Assembly (NCBI RefSeq): GCF_963675165.1
Contig: NC_087382.1
Span: forward strand, 62,001-126,000
Origin: Halichondria panicea
Lineage: Eukaryota > Porifera > Demospongiae > Suberitida > Halichondriidae
Length of the DNA stretch: 64,000 nucleotides
Direction: 5' to 3'
Below are positions 23,696 through 35,631 of this stretch, piece by piece. The notes under the pieces are model-generated. The model searched no databases, was not told the DNA's origin, and saw only the letters and a list, made by a program, of their open reading frames with translations. Position numbers and translations under genes: made by a program. Position 1 is the first letter of the stretch; each line of letters opens with the position of its first letter.

Positions 23696-23946
23696 TGCTT
23701 CAACTATCCGATTGTAAAGCCATGCAGAAACTGAATGAAACTGATACTGTTTATGCACATGCAGACTAATATATTAACATACGGATCTGTAAGCTGTGAC
23801 AAAATAACTGCATATACCACAGGCAAGTAAAGTATAAATAGTTTTCAAGAATCTATTGCTAATTATAGATCAGTATAGTTTTGCATACTTTGTACAAGAT
23901 GCATACGCTAGTGTAAAAGTTTCAGCTCAGGAAGTTTATTTACTTT

Positions 23947-24443
23947 TATATCCCGTTGCTATGTTGTTGCCAAGTGCAATATGCAGCATAATGCACTGCT
24001 GAAAGTCATAATGCACTAACCGCAAAGTCATAAGGCACTGACCACAAAACGCCCTCTGGCAATTAGACATACAATTAAATCATGAGAAATAACAAGTATC
24101 AAAGTAAGTCCAGCCATGCAGGAATGTTCAGCACTGCTGGAGTTTCTTCTTTTGCAACCATGCAGGTTTTACGATTGTCCAAGGCTCATTTGTGGAAGAT
24201 TCTGTGTTCTTAGACCTAGTCCTCAACTTCGTGATGCATGTCAATTCTGCTTCACCATAGCACTAGAAGCGGCTCTTTTTGCTTGAGCTGTTTGCAGCAG
24301 TGTAGAGGCCAGCTTCTTTGGCTTGGTTGTGAGGCCGAGGATAGACCATTGTGGAGGGCCGTTCGAGCCAGCAGTTACACTGGGGCTGTTTCTTTGCATC
24401 AGTAGTACGTGGGGTGGGGCTGTTTCTTTGCAGCAGTAGTAAC
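23947..24443 (+). mobile_element. Insertion with a 34-bp flanking duplication (related to 603-1345)
   Basis: About 497 bp beginning TATCCCGTTGCTATG and ending near GCAGCAGTAGTAAC. Both sides carry the same 34-bp sequence starting AAAAGTTTCAGCTCAGG, which occurs once in arm 2 at the matching place (about 45239-45274). The interior resembles 603-1345. It has no coding capacity and no poly-A tail. A duplication this long is outside the range of cut-and-paste transposons. Confidence 0.75.
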
Positions 24444-25099
24444 AAAAGTTTCAGCTCAGGAAGTTTATTTACTTTTACGACACACTGCCTGTCATTGAAG
24501 CACAAACTGGTGACATGCTTCAGGAAGCTTAGGAAGCTATTGCCAACTAAACGAGAATGTTGTTTTTCTTGGTGTAATGTATACGGTGCATATATACACA
24601 ATTGCTGTGAACATAAACATAACTATAGCACACGTGTATAATTACCTTCAAACGGATGAGCCATGTTATCCAGAAGACTGTTCTTCCATGATACTTGCGA
24701 TAAGTAAATGCTGACCAAACCTATACATGCATGCATGGCAGTGTATACCAATGGAACAGAATCACATTCTTAATTGGTTGACAAAGTGTGCTACCATCCA
24801 AAATGTGGGAGTGGGTCAGTCATAGGCCTTGTACCTTAGTTTATGATTCAGGAGTTATAGTAAGTGCCAATAATAATTATTGGTAGTGACCTGATTGTGT
24901 ATAATTATACCAATAAATGCGTAAATTCCAACAATTCATATCACAAAACATTAGCTATACTGAATACTGCATGCATGATTGTGTCCTATAATTATAGCCA
25001 AGTGCAATGATATTGGAGATATTGAAACATAATTATAGATAGGCCCTGAGAAATTATGCTCGGAATAATTTTAGCATAGTAGGTGTCTCAAGAATAATA

Positions 25100-26889
25100 G
25101 TCTCCTATTCATTTTAAGAGCCTGGAATTTTGATTGCTATTTGAACGCCCACTAACTACTTCCTGTATAGCTTCCGCAGTAAAATTGTGCTGAGCTGGCA
25201 CACCCTTTTACATCAATGCGTTTTTGCAGCCTCTGCATTCTGCATTGCATGCGCTATTATTCTAAATAAAGGAAGTTTGTGAAATATTGAAGTAAGAGCT
25301 ACACAATGGTTTTTGTCCCAGAGAGTGTTTGTCAACTGTCAGTGAGCTAGCTGGTCTTGAAGATACCTACTATATACACAGTAAGTGCAGTATAGTGCAG
25401 TAGTAGTAGATCTAAGAGGTAAACTAATGCTCAAAGATGGTGGAACATCTCCTCTACACAATTCTGCAGATGCCTACTATGTATATATAAAGATGTTCCA
25501 TCATCCTTGAGCATTAGACTACCTCTTAGATTTACTACTACTGCACTTACTGTGTGTATAGTAGGTATCTTCAAGACCAGCTAGCTCACTGACAGTTGAC
25601 AAACACTCTCTGGGACAAAAACCATTGTGTAGCTCTTACTTCAATATTTCACAAACTTCCTTTGTTTAGAATAATAGCGCATGCACTGCAGAATGCAGAG
25701 GCTGCAAAAACGCATTGATTTTACAATGACTTCAATGTAAAAGGGTGTGCCAGCTCAGTATGGGAGGTGATCACCGCCAAAATTAGCAGTAAAAAAATGA
25801 TGCTGTTTTTAAAATGATGCCGTTTTTTTTACAGAGGGTTTTAAAAAAATGATGCTGTTTTAAAATGATGCCGTTTTTTTACAGAGGGTTTTAAAAAAAT
25901 GATGCTGTTTTAAAATGATGCTGTTTTTTTTACAGAGGGTTTAAAAAAATGATGCTGTTTTAAAATGATGCCGTTTTTTTACAGAGGGTTTTAAAAAAAT
26001 GATGCTGTTTTTTTTATAGAGGGTTTTAAACAAATTTTAAATGATGCTGTTTTTTTACAGAGGATTTTAAAAAAATGGTGCTGTTTTTTTTTTACCGAGG
26101 TGTGTTTTAAAAAATGGTGCTGTTTAGGTGGATTTTTTCAGAGGTGCAATTTTTGGAGAGGTGCGTTTTATGAGGTGCCATTTTGTCCAACTCTTCCCAA
26201 TCATTTTCATCTAGATGGTCACATGATTTGGTCACATGACACATGATTTTGCTCTCTCTTTCGACAAAGTTGAGTATGAGTTCATGGTCAAGACAAGAAC
26301 TGAACATAGTGATTTCTGAAATGCAAGTTCTGCTTGTGGTTTCCATCAATGTGTTTACCTATACTGCTCTGTGTGACAAATTCTACACACCAACTCTAAA
26401 GTCAGAAGGCATGACTCTAGCACACCTGCCATCTTGCAGAACTTGCATTTCAGAAATCACTCTGTTCATCAGTGCTTGTCTTGACCATGAACTCATACTC
26501 GGTACTCAACTTTGTCAAAAGAGAGAGCAAAATCATGTGTCATGTGACCAAATCATGTGACCATCTAGATGAAAATGATTGGGAGGAGTTGGACAAAATG
26601 GCACCTCATAAAAACGCACCTCTCCAAAAATTGCACCTCTCTGAAAAAATCTTAAAACCCTCTGTAAAAAAACGGCATCATTTTAAAACAGCATCATTTT
26701 TTTAATTAAAACCCTCTGTAAAAAAAACGGCATCATTTTAAAACAGCATCATTTTTGTACTGCTAATTTTGGCGGTGATCACCTCCCATAGCTCAGCACA
26801 ATTTTACTGCGGAAGCTATACAGGAAGTAGTTAGTGGGCGTTCAAATAGCAATCAAAATTCCAGGCTCTTAAACGAATAGGACTATTGG
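25100..26889. mobile_element. Large nested palindromic element
   Basis: The outer inverted pair runs inward from CCTATTCATTTTAAGAGCCT (left) and its complement (right, to about 26889). A second long inverted pair spans 25250-25480 against 25490-25735, for example CCAGAGAGTGTTTGTCAACT. It carries a third element at 25759-26790. Arm 2 has the uninterrupted site at about 44600. No protein is encoded; the short frames are mirror images across the palindromes. Confidence 0.78.
25759..26790. mobile_element. Inner element with 50-bp satellite and TGGGAGGTGATCACC ends
   Basis: Ends TATGGGAGGTGATCACCGCC and complement, flanked by AGCTCAG on both sides. Inside the left half are about seven copies of a 45-50-bp unit (AAATGATGCTGTTTT, ACAGAGGGTTTT). 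The right half has two inverted copies, and between them another inverted pair (GTTCATGGTCAAGACAAG and complement). It lies within the right arm of the larger palindrome. Confidence 0.78.
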
Positions 26890-27420
26890 GCATCAATGTC
26901 CATTTTTGGTAAAGATCACTACATTAAGTTTTGCATAAGGATGTTCTCATGGTAAAAAGGCTAGGTGTCTCATGAATCAGCCGCCCTTCTTTTAGGAAGA
27001 CTTAATTTTGAGTGTCGGAATATTTTAAGTCAGCGAGAAAATACAGAATCATGATACATTAATTATATCTTGATCAGTTGCATGTGTCTTGTGTTGTGTT
27101 TATATATACGTCTTAACTTTGTTATTGGTAGATTTTTATGAGAGAATAATCGGATTTTTTATGAGAATAATAGGCACATTTTTCAAGAATAGAATAATGG
27201 GTGGAAAAAAGCATAATTTATCAGGGCCTAATTATAGATATGTGAATGTTAGCCTCATTGCCATGATGTAATAGCCTCAGTTATTTCTGCATTCAAAAAA
27301 CAAAACATGCAGAATAGTTGATACCGCAAATTTATTTACAACAGCCCCTATACACTCCTTGATGTCTGACCATAATGAGCTGTTATGCTGTGATTTGTTA
27401 TCCAAATGGTACTTTAAGGC

Positions 27421-27960
27421 CATCGCTAATGCACACTTCCGAGCTTTCGTTTTTAACTGTACATACTCATCTCATTCTATAGTGTAGCTGATTAATTATT
27501 ATTATTCATGCCTTAGTGTTTTTTGTACATGTAGTCGATTCTCGTTACTGTGGGCATCCCGACACCATAGTAGCAACAGGTTGGAACGTTGGGAGCGGGA
27601 TAGTTCTGGAGTAATTGTTGCACTCTTAGTAGTTGAAGTAGACATTTGCCAAATAACTCTATAATTATAATCATTAGCTGTGTAATTTTTGTTGGGGATT
27701 GATACGAGAACCTTGCTTTGAACACAGAAGGTACACTTTCCAGCGACGAGCAAGCCGACAAATGAAACTAAGATCGGAGCTGGGATAACCTGAAAATCAT
27801 AAATCATAGGTTGGTACAGCAGCCACTCCCGATCTCCGGCCCAGGCAGCCCCCAGTGTGATGTATGCATGGATGTACTTGTCCTTTCTGGCTTGGTCGAT
27901 ACCATTATAGGCAGTTAGAAAACAGAGTGAAGGTCACTTTAGTGTCACCGTTTTGACCAT
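27421..27960 (-). pseudogene. LPLA2/LCAT-like partial copy (F1)
   Basis: Only part of the last exon is present: an interrupted NGDTKVTFTL, then KDKYIHAYITLGAAWAGDRE, APILVSFVGLLV, PNKNYTANDYN and NYPAPNVPTCCYYGVG, with frame shifts and no Ser or His motif. It lies downstream of gene A in the same orientation. The matching arm-2 copy is F2 at 43440-44130. The sequence belongs to a paralogue different from copies A-D. Confidence 0.75.
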
Positions 27961-28218
27961 GAATTAGCACATTATAAGAATAGTATAATTGTGTCAATTT
28001 TGCATGCATGCAATGAGTTTGCTGTTTGCAAATAGAAGCCCAATCCATGCAAACTGAACTGTGTGTACCATGCATTCACATGGTTTTATTATCTCTGTTG
28101 GGGTAGACGTTTCCTATTTGATAGACTACTCAAATCACACACAGCCCTTGTGGGGACCAATCTGTTATCATCACCACAACATCATACAGAGTCTATCTAC
28201 AGATTGACATTCTTATCC

Positions 28219-30151
28219 TCATTCTGCATGTCTTTCAGTTCTAGAATTCATCATCCAAATACTTTTTATCAAGCTTTTACGCTTTGGAGGTGCCCCAACT
28301 ATTGCACCAATGTCTCCGAGAACTTTGCTGTTAGACACAATCTTGGCATGATTTATTTTGTTGAAGGTCTTGTACCGAAACGAATATTTGGAAGGCATAC
28401 TTGACCACCTGTGACATACCCTAGAGCTAATAGTGTTTACTGATCCGTCCCCGTCACCGTTTTTAACAACTGGTCGCAAGCCAATAGCGTTGCTAGGTGT
28501 CAGATCTTTTGAATAGGTGAATTTTTCCGGGGTAGGTACACCAACTCCATAGAAACAGTACGTTGGTACATTGGGAGCGGGGTAGTCTGATACTAGACCT
28601 TGCACGCCTTGAAAAGCTCGATAGATATTTGGAGCATTGATGTCACGAAACAGCTGTTCATAATCGTTAGCTGAGTATGTTTTGGACGGTGTTGATATAA
28701 AAGCAACATTGCCAAACACTGAGGGCTTCGGAAACAACCAAGGAATACTCTCGAATGTACGACAAATCGGAACAATAAAGTCGCTGATCAAATCGTACGC
28801 AAATAACAGCAAGTCAGGAATACCATGGTAACCAGATATGACACTTTGAACAGTCGCTGCACCACCAGACCAAGCAGCTGACAATGTAACGTACGCATGG
28901 ATGTGCTTATCTTTCCATGCTTGGTTAATCCCACTGAAGCCAGTCAGAAAGTGCAGGGAAACGAGACCCCCCATACTGTGTACGACCAGGGTCACCTTGG
29001 TATTGCCGTTAGTTTTGTACATGTCTTCAATCATCGATTTGAGACGATTGAAATACCATCTCTTCTCAAGCTCGTCTGTGAGGATATTGAATAACGAGGT
29101 TACCTCAATACATATAATAGCATAGCTATAGCTGGAGGTTTCTTCAGTATCAGTTTTACGTGAAATTACCCTCTCACTGAAAACAATATTGCTTTTCTTT
29201 CAATTTCTCACCTGCAGCCAATCTCCAGTCATAAGGAGCCCCTCGAATAGTTTTTCCTCTTTTGTAGCCTCGATCGACAAAGTATTTCACCGTGTCGTGA
29301 AAATAAGGGAGTGTATTTATCCATCCAGGGTTGAGATATTCCACACTCGATGTCCCACCAAATCCAGGAACATGGATCTCCACTTTAGTATTGTTGTGGT
29401 AGGAGTTGGTGTTTGCGTCGTATCTCAATCTGTTAAAATAGATGTACAACAAACGCATCATAACACTTAAAACAAAGAACTGTTACATATTGCTCCTACT
29501 ATACAATATCATATAATCAGTAAATTTGCCTTGTGTATACCGTGTTTCGAGTACAAGGTATACGTTCTTTCAATTGTAAATTGCGAGTTTTTGCAAATGA
29601 AAAACACGTACGCAACGAGTGCATGAGCATGTGCATGCAATTCGTTACAAACGCAATAATTAAGACTCTAGCTTGTATGGTGTCATCTGATTAACTACCA
29701 CTTCAGAGCTATTAGCTATTTAAATGCCACTATAGCTGCATGCAGAACTCACGGCAGCTCTCTCTTGGCACAGATATTGTAGAGGGTGACTCGTAATGGA
29801 GATATCCATAGCTCCTTGTATTTGCGACCAGTGGAACACAATTTACTCGAGGTCTGATCCTTAACTTGGAGTTGGGAACCCATCACACCCGGAACTAAAG
29901 ATGTAGAAAATTTGGATTTTTACGAGTGGAAAAAAGAAAGACCCAATCTTATAGATCAGATTTGCACACCTATATATTGATGGCTGTAAGACAATGAAGT
30001 ACCCTATCTATCAGACACATACCATCATTGTTGTGCACACAAAACGTGTATTTCACTTACTGAGGACAATGGGTGATGGGGTAGCCTCACATTGCTCGAG
30101 TAGTATCACCACAGCAACACTGATCACTACCAGCGTTAGCAGCTGCATCAT
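28219..30151 (-). CDS. Lysosomal phospholipase A2 / LCAT-like enzyme, copy A
   Basis: Four exons on the minus strand: 30151-30061, 29894-29753, 29429-29212 and 29075-28219, all GT-AG with consistent phases (1, 2, 1). They give about 435 residues (human group XV PLA2 has 412). A signal peptide (MMQLLTLVVISVAVVILLEQ) is followed by PIVLIPGVMGSQL, a Cys pair in exon 2, HVPGFGG, APYDWR, the nucleophile Ser in VVHSMGG (about residue 184), Asp in NGDGDGSVN (about 358-360) and His in NHAKIV (about 393). The family hydrolyses or transacylates phospholipid acyl chains, in lysosomes (LPLA2) or on lipoproteins (LCAT). The C-terminus is basic (APPKRKS) and longer than in copy D. No disruption was seen. 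It is the orthologue, by inverted duplication, of copy C. Confidence 0.88.
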
Positions 30152-30189
30152 AATTATAGTTGATTAACTTCAATACTATCACAATATGG

Positions 30190-30560
30190 GAATGTGTGTA
30201 AAATAACACAAACTTTTCCTAATTTTTCAGAGCAATCTTGCCATGTAGAAGCCATTTTATCCATATTGCCCTTAATTGTGGTTATTACTAATAATAATAT
30301 CACAAGGGCACCTTTTGTTAAGGTGCCCTTAAATTGTGGTTATGACGTTTTTTCAAGGTACCCTTTAGCCCTTGTGGGAATTGTGGCTATGATTTTTAAT
30401 ACCACAAGGGCACCTTTTGTTAAGGTGCCCTTAATTGTGGTTATGACGTTTTTTCAAGGTACCCTTAAGCCCTTGTGGGAAGTTGTGGCTATGATTTTTA
30501 TTCAAGGTGCCCTTATGGCTATCTATCTAGCCTTGGCCAGTACAAGTGGAACCGATTAAC
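30190..30560. repeat. Palindromic AAGGGCACCTT repeat upstream of copy A
   Basis: Alternating AAGGGCACCTTTTGTTAAGG and its complement plus GGTTATGACGTTTTTTCAAG modules, duplicated in tandem about 90 bp apart. Counterparts lie upstream of copy B (32640-32900) and copy C (40790-41000). They sit 40-400 bp before the start codons, so they could affect transcription; this is inference. Confidence 0.6.
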
Positions 30561-31009
30561 TGCACATGTATTAGCTCAGCATGCTCTCTCCAATTAGGTG
30601 CACTTGTAGTTACTATCCCCTAAAGTTCCGTACCGCCGTTGTGGTCAGTAGACGCAGTAGGCATAAACAAAATAGCATTGGTAGTATTGTTATCTCACAT
30701 GCATGCATCTGTATATTAGTAATTTTTTTCTGTGTGCCAATTCTCACGGCAAAGAATGTCAATATAGAATGAATGTGAGTCAGTCTTCTGCTATTATAGG
30801 AATTGCTAACTTACAGTACTTTTTGTCCAAGCCCACCGGCCGTAACTACATAAACAAACGCTTCTTGTATGAAAACATCAGTTTTTTATACCTGCAGTGA
30901 GAGCAGTAATTTTTTTAGTCACATATGTTCGTTTTCGATGATATAGCTTTATGCTCAACCAAAATGGTACTTTAGAACCATCGCTGACCATCTATGGTAT
31001 GCACATCTC

Positions 31010-31460
31010 CAAGCTTTCGTTGTTAACTGTACCGTCACCATTCTCATCTCGTTTTAGTGTAGCTGATTCATGTTTAATTGGGTTACCATCACCGTTAAAA
31101 TCCTGATTTGTAAGTAATTTTCGTATAGTAGCAATAGGCTAGAACATTAATTGGGGGGCAGGATAGTCTGGGAGTAATTGTTGCACTCTTTCGTAGTTGA
31201 AGTAGACATTTGGTGTATTGAGATGCTGTTTGCCAAATAACTTTTTATATGTTTTAGCTGTGTAATCTTTGATGGGGGTGGATACGAGAACTTTGTTTTT
31301 GAATACAAAAGGTGTCGGAAAAAGCCACGGTATACACTTTCCAGCGACCGAGCAAGGTGAATAATGAAACTAAGATCGGAGACTTATCTGCACTCGAGGC
31401 CACCCTCCTCCCACGAGGGTAGCGTACTTTACCATGCCGAGGTTTTGTAAGCCAGGGCAT
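31010..31460 (-). pseudogene. LPLA2/LCAT-like partial copy (G1)
   Basis: Minus-strand remnants of a last exon: KNKVLVSTPIKDYTAK, LNTPNVYFNYERVQQLL, PDYPAPN and, separated by frame breaks, DENGDGTVNNESLEMC with the catalytic Asp loop. There is no Ser motif. It matches G2 (36118-36606) on the plus strand in arm 2. Confidence 0.7.
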
Positions 31461-32320
31461 TCAATATATAGCTACACGAGAATGGGAAAAGAGATAAGAC
31501 ATTTGGCCATTTTCAGGATCAACTGCATGGTAACCTGAAATCATAGGTTGTATGGCAGCCACTCCCCATGGTGGGCACATTTTACACTTCACACCGTCAA
31601 GTAAAATTGGAGGAAAGTTCTCCCAAACGAATGGATCCCTCGTTGCCATCAATTATTACTGTTTTATCAAATGCCTTCATTTGATGTACGTTCGAATATA
31701 TACTACAATGTGCCAGTTGATCATCCTCCCTCACAAGTTACTGCAATATAACTGACCACAACTATTTATATATTGGACATTGATAATCATGAGCATTATA
31801 TTCATGGCTAACAGCTATTAATACGTGTATAATTATATGATGCAGGTTATTGCTGCACTTGGTCGAATTTCAATAGAAATGTACAACAAAAAATGAACAT
31901 GAGCGGTGAACAATGCTATTAGAACATGATTGTTTATAGTCGTGAGTGTTATACAATTAAATTAATGCAGTCATTGGAAATCGATCAATGCAAAATTAGG
32001 TTAGGCGACAACAGTATTTAATGTGTACTTCAACATTAATTTGATGGCCATACACCTTTCACCTTTCGTTGTTATGTTAGCAAAAAACCCTGGGCCCATA
32101 CGGTATATACCAGTGAGTTACTGACATATTTGACCCACTTGAATGTTACAACAGTAATGTCATTCCTTATGAGGGCATTGTACACAGCATCCCGTGCTTC
32201 CTTCTCACTACGTATCCAAAGGAACCGTCTACAACGCAATTGCATTTGGAGTCACAGGATTGTCAGGTTCAACATGTACTTCTATATATATATATCTAGG
32301 TACAGGGACACCTTCGTCAA
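31460..32320. other. Spacer between duplication arms, no gene seen
   Basis: A further 100 bp of decayed phospholipase-like sequence (to about 31580) is followed by AT-rich sequence. A plus-strand open stretch at 32190-32430 has no recognised motif. Confidence 0.4.
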
Positions 32321-32591
32321 TAAGTACACTTGCTTTTCAGAGTACTTCTGGATATAGATTTTCCTTAATACATCCGATCACCTTGAAAGGTATGGTGTGT
32401 GACTGCATCTACATCCACAAGACAAGACGGTAATAATAGTGAGGGGAACTGCTGTTTGTTTTCGGCCAACGGAACCCCGGACTATTCAGACGCAGAGTCT
32501 GAAACAGTCACACACCATACCTTTCAAGGTGATCGGATGTATTAAGGAAAAACTATATCCAGAAGTACTCTGAAAAGCAAGTGTACTTATT
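32320..32591. repeat. Inverted repeat with 87-bp arms
   Basis: Arms 32320-32406 and 32505-32591 are nearly perfect complements (for example CATCCGATCACCTTGAAAGG). The loop of about 98 bp contains GGAACCCCGGACTATTCAGA. It lies at the symmetry region between gene A and copy B. Confidence 0.75.
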
Positions 32592-33096
32592 GTGATATTA
32601 TTATTAGTAATAACCGTAATAATAACCACAATTAAGAGCAATATGGATAAAATGGCTTCTACGTGCAGTTAATCGGTTCCACTTGTACTGGCCAAGGCTA
32701 GAGAGATAGCCATAAGGGCACCTTGAATAAAAATCATAGCCACAATTCCCACAAGGGCTAAAGGGTACCTTGAAAAAAACGTCATAACCACAATTAAGGG
32801 CACCTTAACAAAAGGTGCCCTTGTGGTATTATTATTAGTAATAACCATATCCACAATTAAGGGCAATATGGATAAAATGGCTTCTACGTGGCAAGATTGC
32901 TCTGAAAAATTAGGCTTCATTGACCCATCCATCACATGCATTTTCTATAAAAACTAGCTAAGAAATAGATCTATGCTATTTTCTGTTTACGTCTATTTAA
33001 CTGATGCTGTTATGCTAGATCTCTGTTTGTGTTATTTTACACACATTCCCATATTGTGATAGTATTGAAGTTAATTTAATAGTTACAACTATAATT

Positions 33097-34985
33097 ATGA
33101 TGCAGCTGCTAACGCTGGTAGTGATCAGTGTTGCTGTGGTGATACTACTCGAGCAATGTGAGGCTACCCCATCACCCATTGTCCTCAGTAAGTGAAATAC
33201 ACGTTTTGTGTGCACAATAATGATGGTATGTGTCTGATAGATAGGGTACTTCATTGTCTTACAGCCATCGATATATAGGTGTGCAAATCTGATCTATAAG
33301 ATTGGGTCTTTCTTTTTTCCACTCGTAAAAATTCAAATTTTCTACATCTTTAGTTCCGGGTGTGATGGGTTCCCAACTCCAAGTTAAGGATCAGACCGCG
33401 AGTAAATTGTGTTCCACTGGTCACAAATACAAGGACCTATGGATATCTCCATTACGAGTCACCCTCCACAATATCTGTGCCAAGAGAGAGCTGCCGTGAG
33501 TTCCGCATGCAGCTATAGTGGCATTTAAATAGCTAATAACTCTGAAGTGGTAGTTAATCAGATGACACCATACAAGCTAGAGTCTTAATTATTGTGTTTG
33601 TAACGAATTGCATGCACATGCTCATGCACTCGTTGCGTGTCTTTCATTAGCGATCTATGTTGAAAGAACGTACCTTCTATTCGAAACACGGAATGCACAG
33701 GGCAAATTTACTGATATGATATTGTATATATAGTAGGAGCAATATGTAACAGTGGTTCAATTTGTTTTAAGTGTTATGATGCGTTTGTCGTACATTATTT
33801 TCAGATTGAGATACGACGCAAACACCAACTCCTACCACAACAATACTAAAGTGGAGATCCATGTTCCTGGATTTGGCGGGACATCGAGTGTGGAATATCT
33901 CAACCCTGGATTGATGAATACACTCCCTTATTTTCACGACACGGTGAAATACTTTGTTGATCGAAGTTACAAAAGAGGAAAAACTATTCGAGGGGCTGAG
34001 AGATTGGCTGCAGGTGAGAAATTCAAAGAAAAGCTTTCAGTGAGAGGGTAATTTCACGTAAAACTGATTCTGAATAAACCTCCAGCTATACTATTATTAT
34101 GTGTTTGAGGTAACCTCGTTATTCAATATCCTCACAGATGAACTTGATAAGAGAGGATACTTCCATCGTCTCAAGACGATGATTGAAGACATGTACAAAA
34201 CTAACGGCAATACCAAGGTGACCCTGGTCGTACACAGTATGGGGGGTCTCGTTTTCCTGCACTTTCTAACTGGCTTCAGTGGGATTAACCAAGCATGGAA
34301 GGATAAGTACATCCATGTGTACGTTACATTGTCAGCTGCTTGGTCTGGTGGTGCAGCGACTGTTCAAAGTGTCATATCTGGTTACCATGGTATTCCTGAC
34401 TTGCTGTTATTTGCGTACAATTTGATCAGCAACTTTATTGTTCCGATTGGTCGTACATTCGAGAGTATTCCTTGGTTGTTTCCGAAGGCCTCAGTGTTTG
34501 GCAATGTTGCTTTTATATCAACACCGTCCAAAACATACTCGGCTAACGATTATGAACAGCTGTTTCGTGACATCAATGCTCCAAATATCTATCGAGCTTT
34601 TCAAGGCGTGCAAGGTCTAGTATCAGACTACCCTGCTCCCAATGTACCAACGTACTGTTTCTATGGAGTTGGTGTACCTACCCCGGAAAAATTCACCTAT
34701 TCAAAAGATCTGACACCTAGCAATGCTATTGGCTTGTGACCAGTTGTTAAGAACGGTGACGGGGACGGATCAGTAAACACTATTAGCTCTAGGGTATGTC
34801 ACAGGTGGTCAAGTATGCCTTCCAAATAGTTGTTTCGGTACAAGACCTTCAGCAAAGTAAATCATGCCAAGATTGTGTCAAACAGCAAAGTTCTCGGAGA
34901 CATTGGTGCAATAGTTGGGGCACCTCCAAAGCATAAAAGCGTACTTGGATGATGATTTCTAGAACTGAAAGACGTGCAGAATGAG
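33097..34985 (+). pseudogene. LPLA2/LCAT-like copy B, inactivated
   Basis: Exons at 33097-33187, 33354-33495, 33805-34013 and 34137 onward correspond to copy A. Exon 3 lost 9 bp in frame, turning APYDWR into AER. In exon 4 a CGA-to-TGA change stops translation at 34737-34739, before the catalytic Asp and His. A second stop (TAC to TAG) lies near 34829, and 9-12 bp are missing near 34940. The nucleophile motif VVHSMGG is still present. Upstream and downstream sequence match copies A and C, so it arose by duplication of the whole locus. Confidence 0.88.
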
Positions 34986-35216
34986 GATAAGAATGTCAAT
35001 ACTGTAGATAGACTCTGTATGATTGTGGTGTGATGATAACAGATTGGTCCCCACAAGGGCTGTGTGTGATTTGAGTAGTCTATCAAATAGAAAACGTCTA
35101 CCCCAACAGAGATAATAAAACCATGTGAGAATGCATGGTACACACAGTTCAGTTTGCATGCATGGATTGGGCTTCTATTCGCAAACAGCTTCTCTCATTG
35201 TGCATGCAAGCAGAAT

Positions 35217-35430
35217 ATCACTAAGAGTGCAACAATTACTCCAGAACTATCCCGCTCCCAACGTTCCAACCTGTTGCTACTATGGTGTCGGGATGCCCAC
35301 GGTAACGAGAATCGACTACATGTACAAAAAACACTAAGGCATGAATAATAATAATTAATCAGCTACACTATAGAACGAGATGAGTATGTACAGTTAAAAA
35401 CGAAAGCTCGGAAGTGTGCATTAAATGGTC
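35217..35430 (+). pseudogene. LPLA2/LCAT-like partial copy (F3)
   Basis: A short piece equivalent to the 3' part of F1 and F2: VQQLLQNYPAPNVPTCCYYG and VGMPTVTRIDYMYKKH. The upstream part of F is deleted here, joining directly to the AGAATATCACTAAGAGTGC junction. Confidence 0.7.
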
Positions 35431-35631
35431 AGCGATGGCCTTAAAGTACCATTTGGATAACAAATCACAGCATAACAGCTCATTGTGGTCAGACATCAAA
35501 GGAGCGTACTACTAGGGGCTGTTGTAAATAAATTTGCGGTATCAACTATCCTGCATGTTTTGTTTTTTAATGCGGAAATAACTGAGGCTATTACATCATG
35601 GCAATGAGGCTAACATTCACATATCTATAAT

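Larger units (their letters stand above)
25040..27240. mobile_element. TAGGCCCTG MITE, arm-1 copy, enlarged by a nested insertion
   Basis: Ends TAGGCCCTGAGAAATTATGC and complement, flanked by the 8-bp duplication ATTATAGA. The arm-2 copy (44305-44661) is only 357 bp; the extra length here is the palindromic element at about 25100-26889. Confidence 0.8.
23590..31447 (-). repeat. Inverted segmental duplication, arm 1
   Basis: Read on the minus strand this arm matches 36117-45602 in the same gene order: partial phospholipase copy, upstream region, intact gene A, partial copy, TAGGCCCTG element, then promoter and exon 1 of a copy-D-like gene. Arm-specific insertions are 23947-24443 and about 25100-26889; arm 2 has the LTR element instead. 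At the outer end similarity stops about 15 bp into intron 1 of copy D. Confidence 0.85.

Noticed and set aside
25790-26140. Repeats of about 50 bp suggesting a CRISPR or satellite locus
   Set aside because: Units are contiguous, without unique spacers, and lie inside a transposon with inverted ends.
28219-29470. Plus-strand open frames opposite copy A and minus-strand frames opposite copies B-E
   Set aside because: They mirror the phospholipase exons in the antisense frame and recur in each paralogue for that reason only.
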